DNA of 64,000 nucleotides from Byssothecium circinans (lineage: Eukaryota > Ascomycota > Dothideomycetes > Pleosporales > Massarinaceae), in assembly GCA_010015675.1 (NCBI GenBank), contig ML977031.1, forward strand, positions 150,127 to 214,126, given 5' to 3'. A program made the position numbers and the translations under genes. Each line of letters starts with the position of its first letter. The first letter of the stretch is position 1. Under the pieces are notes generated by a model. The model ran no database searches, was not told where the DNA came from, and worked only from the letters and a program-made list of their open reading frames with translations. Shown piece by piece: positions 23,217 to 33,367 of the stretch.

Positions 23217-24963
23217 ATGGTCTCATCTCAATTTGCGCTCTTTTTCATACTCGTTTTGTGCACGTGGTTGAGGAAGTACGTGAACCTTGTAGTTGGGGTG
23301 TTGGTATCGCGCGTGGTTGAGGTACGGAGCTGCAGGAAAAAACGTTTAGGGCGGTAGAACCATAGCTAATAGTGCTTCGACCAGGCGATTCTCTTGCTCG
23401 CATATCCCATCAAGCACATAGAGAATAACACCGCGCTCCCATCTCTCCCATACAGCTTTCCCAACGGCCAAGGCAATGTCGAGAAATTCCTCCAGGGCCG
23501 TACCAACAGTGCGAAATGGGCGCGTGAGTACGGCTCATTGTATCGTCTGTGGTCTGGCACAACGTCCGAAGTGTGCGTAGCGTTCACCATTACAAGAATA
23601 CCCCTGAGAAACGTCACTTATTGTTTGAAGCGTACTCACCAAATCTGCACATATCGAGGCTGTGTTCCGCGACTCGCACAAGCACGAAAAGGCCCAAGCC
23701 AACGACAGTGGGCAGCTGATGTATCACTTGCTGGGTTCGTGTCTGGGCCTGATCAATGGCACACCGTGGGAGAATGTCAAGAAAGCTGTCGAGCTGCCAT
23801 TTCTGCATCGCTCAGCCACCGTTTACGTCAGTGAAATTCAGGACTTCACGAAAGCCTACATGTGCCAGCTCAGGTCCCAGAGCATACAAGATCAGGGCAC
23901 GCTGCATCCTGTTCGCCAACTAAAACTACTCCCGTTCCTATTCGTCGCGAGGGTGGTGTACGGAGAGCTGAGTGAAAGCGCGCAGAAGGAGTTGCTGGAC
24001 CTGGTTCCGCATCGGGAGAACTTGTTCAAAACTGTCATCAGCGGTGGTATTACGCGCTTCGAGTTCACACAGTACCTACCTTTGCCCGCGGTACGTGCGC
24101 TGCGTAAGTTCAAGGCTCGCTGGGCCGAGTGGAATGACCACGTCCATGGACAAGCTGTACAGAGTCAGATCGCAGGCGAAGCATCGAGTGCGACCCCTAT
24201 TATCGCCATGTACGAGTCCGTGGCCCGAGGGGCTATCACACGCGAGCAGCTGCTTCAGACTCTCGACGAGATGCTGTTTGCAAATCTCGACGTCACCATG
24301 GGTGGCCTATCGTGGCCGCTCGTCTTTCTCGCAACGCATCCCGCCATACAAAAAAAGCTGCGCAGCGAGATGGGTGCACACGCGGATCCCGACTCGCGCA
24401 AGAAATATCTTCTTTCATCCATGAAGTCGACACCCACATTGCTCGGCGCCTGTATCCTCGAATCATCTCGTCTGCGGCCACTTGCTGCGTTCTCGGTCCC
24501 TCAGTCCTGTCCTACGCCCCGTGTACTGGATGGCTTCGAGATCCCAACCGGCACAAAGTTCGTTGTCGATTCGTATGCGCTAAACATCCGGGACCCGTTC
24601 TGGGGCAAGGATCGCGAGAGGTTCAGGCCGCAGCGGTGGCTCGAGAAACTGCACAGCGGGCGCGATCTGCGATACCAGTATTGGCGTTTTGGATTTGGGC
24701 CACGTACGTGTTTGGGTAAGTATGTTGCGGAGCTTATCCTGAGGAGCGTGATAGTGGAGGTGCTGGAGAACTGGACCATCTCGACGAGCGCGGGAGCAGA
24801 GAAGCAAGTCAGTAAGGAAAAGGAGGAGGAGGAGGAGGAGGAGGAGGAGGAGGAGGAGGAGGATGAGGAGATGGACTGGCCGTGGGACGACGAGACATGG
24901 ATCCACCATCCTGATATGATACTCAGGTGTGAGCCCGTGAAGAACGATAGTGCACAACACTGA
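23217..24963 (+). CDS. Cytochrome P450 with an acidic C-terminal insert
   Basis: Three exons: 23217-23321, 23385-23572 and 23631-24963, giving 541 aa. A hydrophobic N-terminal anchor (ALFFILVLCTWL) places it in the ER membrane. The second splice gives TSEVVLTKSAHIEAVFRDS, typical of fungal P450s. The K-helix is ESSRLRP and the haem loop FGFGPRTCLGK, with Cys as axial ligand. The I-helix region NLDVTMGG lacks the usual acidic-Thr pair, as in some fungal biosynthetic P450s. After the haem region a run of 13 GAG codons (24823-24861) adds a poly-Glu stretch, which is unusual. The style of sequence around LGLINGTPW recalls GliC-like P450s. It probably oxidises the NRPS product. Confidence 0.88.
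24823..24861 (+). repeat. (GAG)13 coding microsatellite
   Basis: Thirteen GAG codons inside the P450 reading frame encode poly-Glu. They are followed by GATGAGGAG, extending the acidic tract. Confidence 0.9.
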
Positions 24964-24994
24964 AGCGATAATGAGAGCTACTAGCACGCTAGCC

Positions 24995-26851
24995 TTAAAA
25001 GTCTAATTCGAGAAACGCACTGGCCGGTACGGAACAACATGCTCTGATCATAGTCCCAGCATTACCATTCGCTTCTTGTGCCTCTTCGCTTGCACTCTTC
25101 AGTACGCGTGCCTTCCCCTTAACGATGCGCATTTCACATGCGCCACAATCGCCCACACGGCACCCATACTCGGGCTTCAGCTGTTCACGTTCGGCAAGCT
25201 GCAGTAGTGACAGTCCCTCGGCCTTCTTCCACCTCGCCTCTGTTGATTTTCTACAAAACGTGACCACGGACTCTTCTGGTACGTCTTCGTCTACATCCGT
25301 GCTTAGGTCGGCCAGCGTTGAAGGATCTGAGTAGAATGTTTCAGATCGTATAGCATGAGGCGGGACCTTGGCTGCTTCAAGGTGGCCCCGTGTGCTGTCT
25401 ACGAAGATGGGCGGACCGCAAATGTAAGCTCCTGAGGCATGTCCTGGTAGCTCGATTGGGGTGATTTGGAGCGGATCAATCTGATATGATTCAGAAAACA
25501 GGCCGGCAAAGAAGTCTGCTGTAGGCCGCCCCCTGTGATGGTAATGTTGGCCCTGAATATCCACATCGGCGATGGGTAGAGAGTAAAACTTGATGATGCG
25601 GAGCAGAGGGGAGGATGCAAGCTCTGATTTATGCTGTAGGAAATCTTCGTCACTGTTCCTTGCAACATGTATTAGAACAGCAGGGGTTCTTCTCAGGGTA
25701 GTATGAGAGAAGTGCGCCTGGAGCATGCACAGTATTGGCGTCACGCCTATACCGGCGCTGATGTATATCTGGCGAGGAGGGAACTCGCGGCTCCAGTCAG
25801 GAACAAACGACCCAGACGGTGAGCGTACCAACAAATGGTCACCAACCGAGCATTTGGAATGCAGATAGATGGAAGCCCCGAATCCTTTCCTGACTGTGAT
25901 ACGATACAAGGGAGGAGGCGAGGTGGTGGAGGAGGGTGTCCAAGACGAGATGGACCAGCAACGTATATGACCCGAGGGCAACTTGACGGTCAGAAACTGT
26001 CCTGGGACATAAGATGCCAAAGGTATGTCGTCGGTTGCAGCCAGGTAGAAGGACTTGACGTCGGAAGATTCATCGACAGTCTTGACAATTTCGAGTGCTC
26101 GCCATCCGGCCCATCGGCCTAGTTTCTCCGCTTCCTTGTCTTGTATCAAAGACAGCTTGCGCGCAATGACTAGCTTGTTCATGTTCTGGAGGCCGGGCAC
26201 GCACAGTATTCTTTCTGCCAGGACGCGTGTGGCGGGGTCGTCGAGCGGCGAGAAGGCACATTGAGCGATACTGGCAGCTGGAACGGCATCTTCATGGCCC
26301 GTAGGGATGACGGTCGCAGTGTCACCCGGGGCAATGGTGCCTCCTCGTATGACTCTCAGATAGACACCACAAAAGCCCGACATGGCAACTTCTGCCAACC
26401 ATTTGGGTGACTGTCCACATCGCCATGCTAGACGCGAGCACGGATTCCGGCCTCCGCAGACCTCGAGCACGACCCCCTTACTGTGCATTTCCGCACCTTG
26501 GCTGGAGAAAAGCCAGCGATCTCCGAGGTGCACTTTTGTCTCGTCAAGAGGCTCATGGCCAGAGCTCCGGATGGTTAGATTTTCGCCCCAGAAGGCCCAG
26601 TCCCACGTGGTGCGATCGATGTTCAGCCGGCCCGTCCAGTAATCGTAGTGGTGTGCGAAGAACGCATACACCTGGGCATCATGGATGGCAGACTGGTGAC
26701 CTTCGATGCCGTTCTCCACACTGAACACCAGCGGTGTCGTTGAGGGGGAGCGGACAATGGCTGTCCTCGTCGGCTGTGAATGGATGCTGTGAGTCTCTGG
26801 CTGCGAGCGAGAGACAGCGACCACCACGAGTTCGGCATTCGTAGCGGACAT
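24995..26851 (-). CDS. MOSC domain / flavin reductase / 2Fe-2S ferredoxin fusion
   Basis: A single exon; 618 aa from the ATG at 26851, which has A at -3. An in-frame ATG at 26926 with poor context would add 25 residues. Domain order: a MOSC (molybdenum-cofactor sulfurase C-terminal, YiiM-like) domain with GENLTIRS and the NPCSRLAWRCGQ Cys region; an oxidoreductase FAD domain with VPGQFLTVKLPSG and RCWSISS; an NAD-binding domain with SAGIGVTPILCMLQAHF and YICGPP; and a plant-type 2Fe-2S domain with YGCRVGDCGACEM and a distal Cys in ACCSVP. Such proteins can pass electrons from NAD(P)H through flavin and Fe-S to the Mo site. Related YiiM/mARC proteins reduce N-hydroxylated compounds. It is divergent from the FAD oxidase and sits inside the cluster, so a redox role in the pathway is likely but unproven. 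Confidence 0.88.
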   Translation of the reverse strand: MSATNAELVVVAVSRSQPETHSIHSQPTRTAIVRSPSTTPLVFSVENGIEGHQSAIHDAQVYAFFAHHYDYWTGRLNIDRTTWDWAFWGENLTIRSSGHEPLDETKVHLGDRWLFSSQGAEMHSKGVVLEVCGGRNPCSRLAWRCGQSPKWLAEVAMSGFCGVYLRVIRGGTIAPGDTATVIPTGHEDAVPAASIAQCAFSPLDDPATRVLAERILCVPGLQNMNKLVIARKLSLIQDKEAEKLGRWAGWRALEIVKTVDESSDVKSFYLAATDDIPLASYVPGQFLTVKLPSGHIRCWSISSWTPSSTTSPPPLYRITVRKGFGASIYLHSKCSVGDHLLVRSPSGSFVPDWSREFPPRQIYISAGIGVTPILCMLQAHFSHTTLRRTPAVLIHVARNSDEDFLQHKSELASSPLLRIIKFYSLPIADVDIQGQHYHHRGRPTADFFAGLFSESYQIDPLQITPIELPGHASGAYICGPPIFVDSTRGHLEAAKVPPHAIRSETFYSDPSTLADLSTDVDEDVPEESVVTFCRKSTEARWKKAEGLSLLQLAEREQLKPEYGCRVGDCGACEMRIVKGKARVLKSASEEAQEANGNAGTMIRACCSVPASAFLELDF

Positions 26852-26953
26852 TTCGCTATTTTGTTCTGATGGTTGGTGGTTGTTGGTGGCTGATGGCGAC
26901 AACGACCATGGAAAGCCATCATGCATAAGCCTTCATAAGGTACCGTATGCCAC

Positions 26954-26962
26954 CGGTGACCG
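26954..26962. promoter_or_regulatory. CGGN3CCG site (CGGTGACCG) in divergent promoter
   Basis: It lies between the MOSC fusion and the FAD oxidase, 102 bp from the preferred MOSC start and about 146 bp from the oxidase start. It keeps the CGG/CCG core but not the outer T and A of the stronger sites. Confidence 0.35.
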
Positions 26963-27108
26963 TACCGTACCTTAGCCGACCTTTACGTTATTTATAGTTT
27001 GCGTACTCGCTTGCTCGCGTTGCCTCGGCTCATACACCTGACATTATTAGGCGCCCTCTATCCCCGGCTATCTACCTATGATATGCAAGCGCTTCCCCTT
27101 TGTCTCTC

Positions 27109-28936
27109 ATGCACTTCCTCGACATGATGCTATACTCTGTGCTGGCTGCTGCTGCCGCCTTGCCCGCTCTGGGGTTTGCCCTCGCCCTTGCCCAGTCACA
27201 GGAACTGTCCTTCACCAACCAGTTGCTAGAGACCGTCGACGCGCTCCACTCGACAGACCCTCTCATTCTCGAATTGCGCGCGTCCATCGAGGATGCAACT
27301 AGAGCGCTCAACAATATCATTTCCATCACGCCACGAGATCCCTCTCAAGCCGCCGTGTCATCGCAGCGTGCTTGTAAAATCCTCAAGCTGATTCTCCCGA
27401 ATTACTACACCGATCCTACAAACCAGTCGGCCTACAATGTTCTACGAACGAAGAACTGGTGAGCCAAAAAACACGTGCATCCATTGTCTGCACGTCAGCT
27501 GACCGTGGCCCTACCCCGGGCATCGGCAGGTCAAGCAACTGTGATTTGCCCGCGGCATGCTTCATCACTCCTGTTCATTCAGCCCAAGTAGCTGTGACAC
27601 TGCAGATCATCAACTGCACCCAGTCAAAATTCGCCGTCCGGTCTGGCGGCCACAATCCTAACCCAGGCTTTGCGGGGGTTGGGGAGCAAGGCGTAACCAT
27701 CGACACCCAAGGTTTCACGACATTAGGGCTCAGCGCTGACAAATCAATTGCCACTGTGGGAGCCGGTCTTCGTTTTGGCCCTGTCCAAACGTTCCTTGAC
27801 CAGAATGGCGTGGCCGTAGTGTCTGGTCGCAACAAGGATGTTGGTACCGGCCTCCTTCTTGGAGGTGGACACCCAATCATCAACTCGCTCACTGGGCTGG
27901 CGGCAGATGCTATCGAGAGTGCAGAGGTATATTCCATCACGTGAACATGCTGGCTTTGCCCACATCTGTGCTAACCGTCACGTGTAGGTCGTTCTTTCGA
28001 ACTTCCGGGTCGTCAACGCAAGTCGAACCGTTAACCCGGATTTATTCCGCGCCCTGAAGGGTGGCGGAAACAACTTTGGTACCAAAAGCTCACCCAATAC
28101 ACCTCAAGAGGCCTTGCTAATTTCATAAAGGTATCATCACCAAGTTTGAGCTGAAGACGACTATGCCACGCAATATCTGGTATCGCAATGTGGTGTACAG
28201 TAACTCCAATCCTCGTGCTGTCTTTGAAGCCCTGGTCAAAGTGCAAGAGAATATGGAGGCGGATGACAAGGCTGGTATTCAGATGACATGTTCACCTGCT
28301 GGCTTCACTGTCGCCTTCGTCTACGGTGAACACACCAATGACCCTGAAGTCTTTGCACCATTCCGAAGCTTGAACTCAACAGCTGTCACAATCCCTCCAA
28401 CAAACGGAACTGCACTGGGATTCATCAACGCATTGAGCCCACCACAAGCAGAGGCCAGCCGCGATACAGTTGGCATCACCACATACTTGGACACTGATTT
28501 GTATGTGGATATCTACAGCCGATACCTGACAGCGGCGAGCCAAAACGGCAACCCCACGACCGTTTTTCTCCTTCCCATCCAGACCTTTGGTGCGGCAGCT
28601 ACCCAAATCGCTGAGCAAAACGGTGGAAATGTTCTGGGCATCACTGCAAAGCCGCAGACTTGGTGGAACCCGATTGCGCAGTGGACGAACCCAGCTGATG
28701 ACGCCAGAGTGCACGAGACTCTCCTCAATCTCGCGGCCTCCATCAAATCGGCCGCCCAGGCAAAGAGCCTCGATGACAAGTTCATCTTCCCCAACATCGC
28801 TTCACGGGACCAGGATGTGCTCGCGAGCTTCGGTGAGCAGAACCTAGAATCCTTGCGTGCCGTGAGTCGCGAGTACGATGTCCTAGGAATGTTCCAAAAT
28901 CTACAGAACGGGGGTTTTCTTGTTTCAAATGCCTAG
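27109..28936 (+). CDS. Secreted FAD-linked oxidase (berberine-bridge-enzyme-like)
   Basis: Four exons: 27109-27458, 27530-27926, 27988-28078 and 28131-28936, giving 547 aa. A hydrophobic signal segment (MLYSVLAAAAALPALGFALALA) begins near the start; ATGs at 27124 and 27127 are alternatives. The FAD-binding region contains VRSGGHNPNPGF, whose His is the covalent FAD anchor. It continues with GVTIDTQGFTTLGL, the Gly-rich GTGLLLGGGHP and GGGNNFGIITKFELKT across splice 3. The second FAD-linking Cys found in plant BBEs is not present at GTGLLLGG. The C-terminus EYDVLGMFQNLQNGGF is the usual BBE end. It uses O2 to oxidise a C-N, C-O or C-C bond. Its cluster position suggests an oxidative tailoring or cyclising step. 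Confidence 0.9.
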
Positions 28937-29595
28937 GGCTGGATCGTTTGTAGAGTGGTCGTGTCATCTAATTTAGTACGTTCTATGTTATGGGACGATA
29001 ATAATATAATTTTGTTCGTTCTGAAATTTTCTGCATACCACAGGTATACTCCGAGTGAGCATCGTCGTTGATTTCGCTCGCATTGACCGACTGATCCACC
29101 AAATAGTACGGCGCTGCACGGTGCACACCACAGCGTTAGAGCCCCGTAGAGAGGAGGGTCCCCCCTGACTACGGCGTTGGCAGCCTTACCGACATGCCGA
29201 CCTCACCTCACCGACCTCACCGACCTCACCGATGTGAACCGACAACCAACCTCGCCGACCTAACCGAACTCGCCGATATCCCCGCTGAACCTCGTAACTG
29301 TGCCACTCCCACCCAGTTTCGGCAATCAAACTGCGCTCGACAGAGCGACCCAATGCCCTTCTCCGGCCCATACGCCTCCAAACGATGCGGCGAGCGAATG
29401 TGCAAGATACATCAATCTTGACGATCTAGAACGTGCATAAACGCTCTAGTCACCGTTTTCAGTGATGCGCATTGCCGTTACTCTAATCCTGTTGCTGTGC
29501 ATGCAAACATTGGCGTACGCGCCTGAAGACGTTGAACCCGTGCCGCAAGCCATTTTCTTGACACCGCTCACTCACTGCTTCAGCCATCATTCACC
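28937..29595. other. Intergenic region with short tandem and dispersed repeats
   Basis: It contains a 9-bp tandem repeat (29188-29275). A patch at about 29105-29165 resembles scraps at 7128-7150 and 20826-20850 (AGAGCCC, GAGGAGGG, TAGTAC). No TCGGN3CCGA was found here, unlike most cluster promoters. Confidence 0.5.
29188..29275 (+). repeat. Degenerate 9-bp tandem repeat (CCGACCTCA)
   Basis: CCGACCTCA is repeated about four times. It decays downstream into CCGATGTGA, CCGACAACC and CCGACCTAA units, about 320-400 bp upstream of the MFS gene. Confidence 0.75.
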
Positions 29596-31734
29596 ATGGC
29601 ATCATCGATACAGGAAGAATCCAACGAACGCCCCATTTCAGGTGCCAAGTCTCGCTCCTCCGCCTCCCCAGTTGCGATCAATGATGATGGCGTCAACGAG
29701 ATCAGTACTGTTCAGTCGGACGACAGCAAGGCGCCACCCACTTCGTACCTGCAGTCATGGAGGCTCTGGGTCATCTACGTTGCGACATTATTCACCATGT
29801 TTCTTGTGAGCATATTTGACATCGTTTTGGAGGCGTTTTGCTAATCAGATGCTCAGGTCCCACTAGACATGGTACGCCACAAGCCCCTCCTAACTGATTT
29901 CACCATAGTCTTAACCTACTTAGACCATTGTCGCCACGGCTATCCCCAAAGTTACCGAAGAATTTCATAGACTTGACGAGGTTGGCTGGTACGGCTCAGC
30001 TTTCTTCTTGACGTTGGCCGTATTTCAGTCACCCTGGGGGAAAGTGTACAAATTCTATCCGCTTCGGTGGGCCTATGCTGCCTCGGTTTTTGTCTTCGAA
30101 TTTGGTAGTCTGATATGCGGTAAGTTTCCGATTCGTACCTTTGCAATGTTCTGATGCCTGCTTAGCTTTGTCGAGGAACAGCGAAATGCTCATTGTGGGA
30201 CGTGTCATCACTGGTTGTGGTGGCGCTGGCATCACCATTGGTACCTACGTTGTCATCGCGAATCTTGTCCCTCCCGCCAAGGCTCCTGGATTTATTGGGG
30301 GGATTGGAGCGGCTTTTAGCATTGCAAGTGTAGCTGGTCCTCTTGTTGGTGGAGCTTTCACCGAAGAAGTATCATGGAGGTGGTGGTGCGTGGAAAACTT
30401 TTGCCATCTCTGTTCTGGTTCCCTTATTGACATAAGATAGTTTCTACGTGAACCTACCCATCGGCGGTGCTGCGTTCTTGATCTTCTTTTTACTGTTTCC
30501 GAAGCCAACTACGCCACTTCCGCAGGCATCGCTCAAGGAGAAACTCCTACAATTGGATCTCGTCGGAGCAACCCTTGCGGTGTCGGCCGTTGTCTGCTAT
30601 TTTCTTGCCCTCGAATGGGGTGGTGTAAGAAAGGCTTGGAATAACGGAAGCGTCATCGGCACACTTGTTGCCTGGATCCTTCTTTCTATCGCCTTTGCTG
30701 TAGTACAATGGTTTCTGAAAGAGCGGGCTTCCATCATTCCTCGAATCCTCAAGCAACGCCATGTAGCTGGGGGTTCTGCTTTCATGTTTTTGTGAGTGTC
30801 TTCCGCTAATTCCACTCCACTCCTTTATGCTGGTATTGACTGTCGGTCCTCAGACTCGGTTGCGCCAATTTCTTGATGATTTACAACCTTCCACTATATT
30901 TTCAGTCCGTCAAGGGTTCCTCCCCCACCAAAAGCGGAATCCTGGTTCTCCCCCTCATTGTGTCGGCATGTAAGTTTTTTCAGACATGGATCCTCTTACT
31001 GAAGTACTGACGCCGAAATTTTAGCCTTGTTTGTCATTGCTAGTGGAATTCTCTTCACCAAGTTCCCCTTTTATCAATTCTACCTTCTGTTTGGCGCCAG
31101 CTTTACCGCTATTGGCGCCGGTCTGCTGTACACGCTCAAAGTAGATTCTTACTCTGGGGCATACCTTGGATATCAAATTGTTGTCGGCATCGGGAATGGT
31201 GCTTGTCAGCAGATTCCCCTCACGGTCGTGCAGGCTTTCTCGAAGCCGGAAGATTTGGCTACGTCCATGTCAACTGTTCTTTGTAAGTGTCGTTTCCTCC
31301 CGTGACAACGATTACAATGCTGACTTTACATTGCTGCAGTCTTCCAGCTTCTCTCCGGTGCCATGTCTGTTGCAGCAGCCCAATCCATCTTCATCAACCG
31401 CCTCTTATCCGCAGTCGCGACCCGCCTTCCCGACATCGACCCAGCGATTGTCATCGCCACCGGTGCTACAGATCTCCAGCGAGTGTTTACACCGAGTCAG
31501 CTGCCAGCGATACGTCAAAGCTACCTGGATGGATTACATGCAGCGTGGGCTATGGCAATCGCATTTGCTGGGGCTGCTCTATTGACGGGCCTATCGTTGG
31601 GCTTCAAGAAGATTGAGAAGCCCCAAGGAAAACCCGCGGACAAGGAACAAGATGTAGGCGAGAATGAAAAGGATGCAGATAGCAGGAAAAGCGAGGTGGT
31701 GGCCACGGTGGAAGAGAAGGCAATCGAGGCTTAG
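29596..31734 (+). CDS. MFS drug:H+ antiporter, 14-TM (DHA2) type
   Basis: Eight exons: 29596-29805, 29857-29871, 29924-30119, 30166-30385, 30441-30791, 30854-30969, 31025-31282 and 31340-31734, giving 586 aa. A polar N-terminus of about 55 residues precedes the first helix ([17 protein letters not shown]). The family motif [13 protein letters not shown] spans the 15-nt second exon. Motif C is [19 protein letters not shown], followed by [13 protein letters not shown], both typical of this subfamily. Fourteen hydrophobic segments and a charged C-terminal tail follow. It should export the cluster product across the plasma membrane. Every junction keeps frame and a known motif. Confidence 0.93.
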
Positions 31735-32083
31735 GGGTTGAGGATCTGGTCTCTGCCAAAGTGTCGGGATTTGAGTTTCCAGGAGTGCCGGGTAGAGATG
31801 CCAAATGTGCATGGCCAAAGTGCACATTTCTGAATAGAGTAATATTTAATTTATCTTTACTTCTACACTGGACCGGCATATGGGCATGACGCTGGGAAGT
31901 ATGAAGCAATTGATCCCTGCAGCCACCAAAGATCTGGAAACATTGTAAAGTAAGCATACAGGTTCCATACTAAACAACATCAAGAATGGAGCCGATTACA
32001 AATTCCGCACACTTCGGCATTGAAACAACAAATCAATTTCCCAGCCCCGTCTGCCGTCTTCGTTACAGGGAGGGTTTTTTCGC
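31735..32083. other. Convergent 3' region
   Basis: It lies between the MFS and methyltransferase ends. Nothing recognisable was seen. Confidence 0.5.
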
Positions 32084-32976
32084 TCACACGGCCCTTAGTG
32101 GAAATACCGCTCCCTTTTCACCAAGCTCCTTGACCAAATCTGCCTGCAAAGTCGCCAACCTCTCTGCACTCAAGGGTCTCTTCTCCTCCGGAAAGGTCTT
32201 TGCAAACGCACCTAGCCCCTCAACCGCCATGCCACAGCTCACGACCCCATTCAGCCCCAGCTGCGCGTCAGGATGCGTCTTCCCCATGCGCAGCACAATA
32301 TCCTGCTCCTGCACATCAACGAATCCTTCTTTCTCAATATGTCCGCGCAGCGTCCCACCTATGTGCCATGCGGCTCCCATGAAATCTGCTACACCCTTCA
32401 TGAGCTTGAGAAGGTCGCAGTAGGCGGGCGTATCGGTCGGGTTGACAATGTCCGAGGAAAAATGCATGGTAGCTTCCATGAGCTGGATCCAGCCGCCCGG
32501 CTTCACGAGGGAGGCGAGACGGTGTACGACGGCTTTGGGATTGGGACCTGCGCCGAGGAGAGCTAAACGCTGGTGTACGAGGTCAAAGGTATTGTTGGAG
32601 TCGACGGGCTAGTCGTTGTTCATGTCTTGAACCTTGAAGGTGACGTTCTGGGGCGACGAATTGGGGAAGAGGGCAGGGTTGATGTCCGTGCCAATGAAGG
32701 TGTGGGAAGCCAGGTTGGGAACTGAGGAGGAGACGTCGATAAGCCAAGTCCCTGGTGAACAGTTACCATGGCGAGTTGTGGAAGGTTGGGGGATGCATAC
32801 CGTCTGCGGTTGCACAGTCTAGGACCTTTCTAGGTTCGGAAAAATCTAGCGGTGCAAGGACTAGCCTACCGCCTGTTGCGTTTTTTATGGTGTCGTGGTT
32901 ACCGGCTAGTCGCTTGCGGTCCACTTCATCCAGTATACGCTCTCTTTTGCGTTGGTCATTTTCTTCAACTGCACTG
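32084..32976 (-). pseudogene. SAM-dependent methyltransferase (LaeA-like) with an in-frame stop
   Basis: Two exon segments, 32976-32801 and 32751-32084, are joined by a 49-bp GTATGC...CCAG intron. SAM-binding motif I is VLDCATADGTWL across the splice. It continues with FIGTDINPALFP, then FDLVHQRLALLG and VKPGGWIQLME, and runs in frame to a stop at 32084. At 32609-32611 a TAG interrupts the frame between VQDMNND and VDSNNTF, where related proteins usually have Trp; TGG to TAG is the simplest change. No acceptable ATG was found upstream of 32976, where the exon seems to begin at an acceptor. So the 5' end is missing or unresolved. Treat it as broken unless the stop is a sequencing error. Confidence 0.75.
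32609..32611 (-). other. Premature TAG in the methyltransferase
   Basis: It is in frame between two conserved methyltransferase segments. A TpG-to-TpA change would produce it, the same type seen in the hAT transposase. Confidence 0.75.
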
Positions 32977-33367
32977 CTGGGGAAATGATGGAATTATAGA
33001 AGTTGTGGAGGGTCGAAAACTCTCATATCTTTATTTTGTTTTGTTTTTCTAGACGGCCAAATGTACCCAGATATCTGTAAGACGTGGACCTCAGTGCAGT
33101 CACGTGATTTTGTAAGCTCACGTGGAAGCCTTGAAGTATGCTCCTCGAATAAGATAACTCGGTGGCCGATGCTGGGCATTCACGTATTGACCGAGTCGAG
33201 AATTAGAGACCGAGAGCATGGACTGGCTAGCGCCGGGGTTCGCTAATGGCCAATAAGCTAACAAGCCCATGCAATCAGCAGCCTCGCGTCGAAAAGCTTA
33301 CGGGAGCGGCTGTAACGGTATGCGTTGTGGCGGATGTCAATCACCCCTTGCATATTCTACGTTGAAC
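32977..33367. other. Upstream region of the methyltransferase
   Basis: It holds the presumed missing first exon or promoter of the methyltransferase and the 3' flank of the next monooxygenase. A TCGGN3CCGA site lies at 33159-33169. No start exon could be placed. Confidence 0.5.
33159..33169. promoter_or_regulatory. TCGGN3CCGA palindrome (TCGGTGGCCGA)
   Basis: It is about 185 bp upstream of the first readable methyltransferase codon. It is an exact match to the cluster palindrome. Confidence 0.5.

Noticed and set aside
32600..32640. The methyltransferase TAG as part of an intron acceptor
   Set aside because: Any donor that would skip it removes the conserved VQDMNND segment or gives an intron under about 40 bp.
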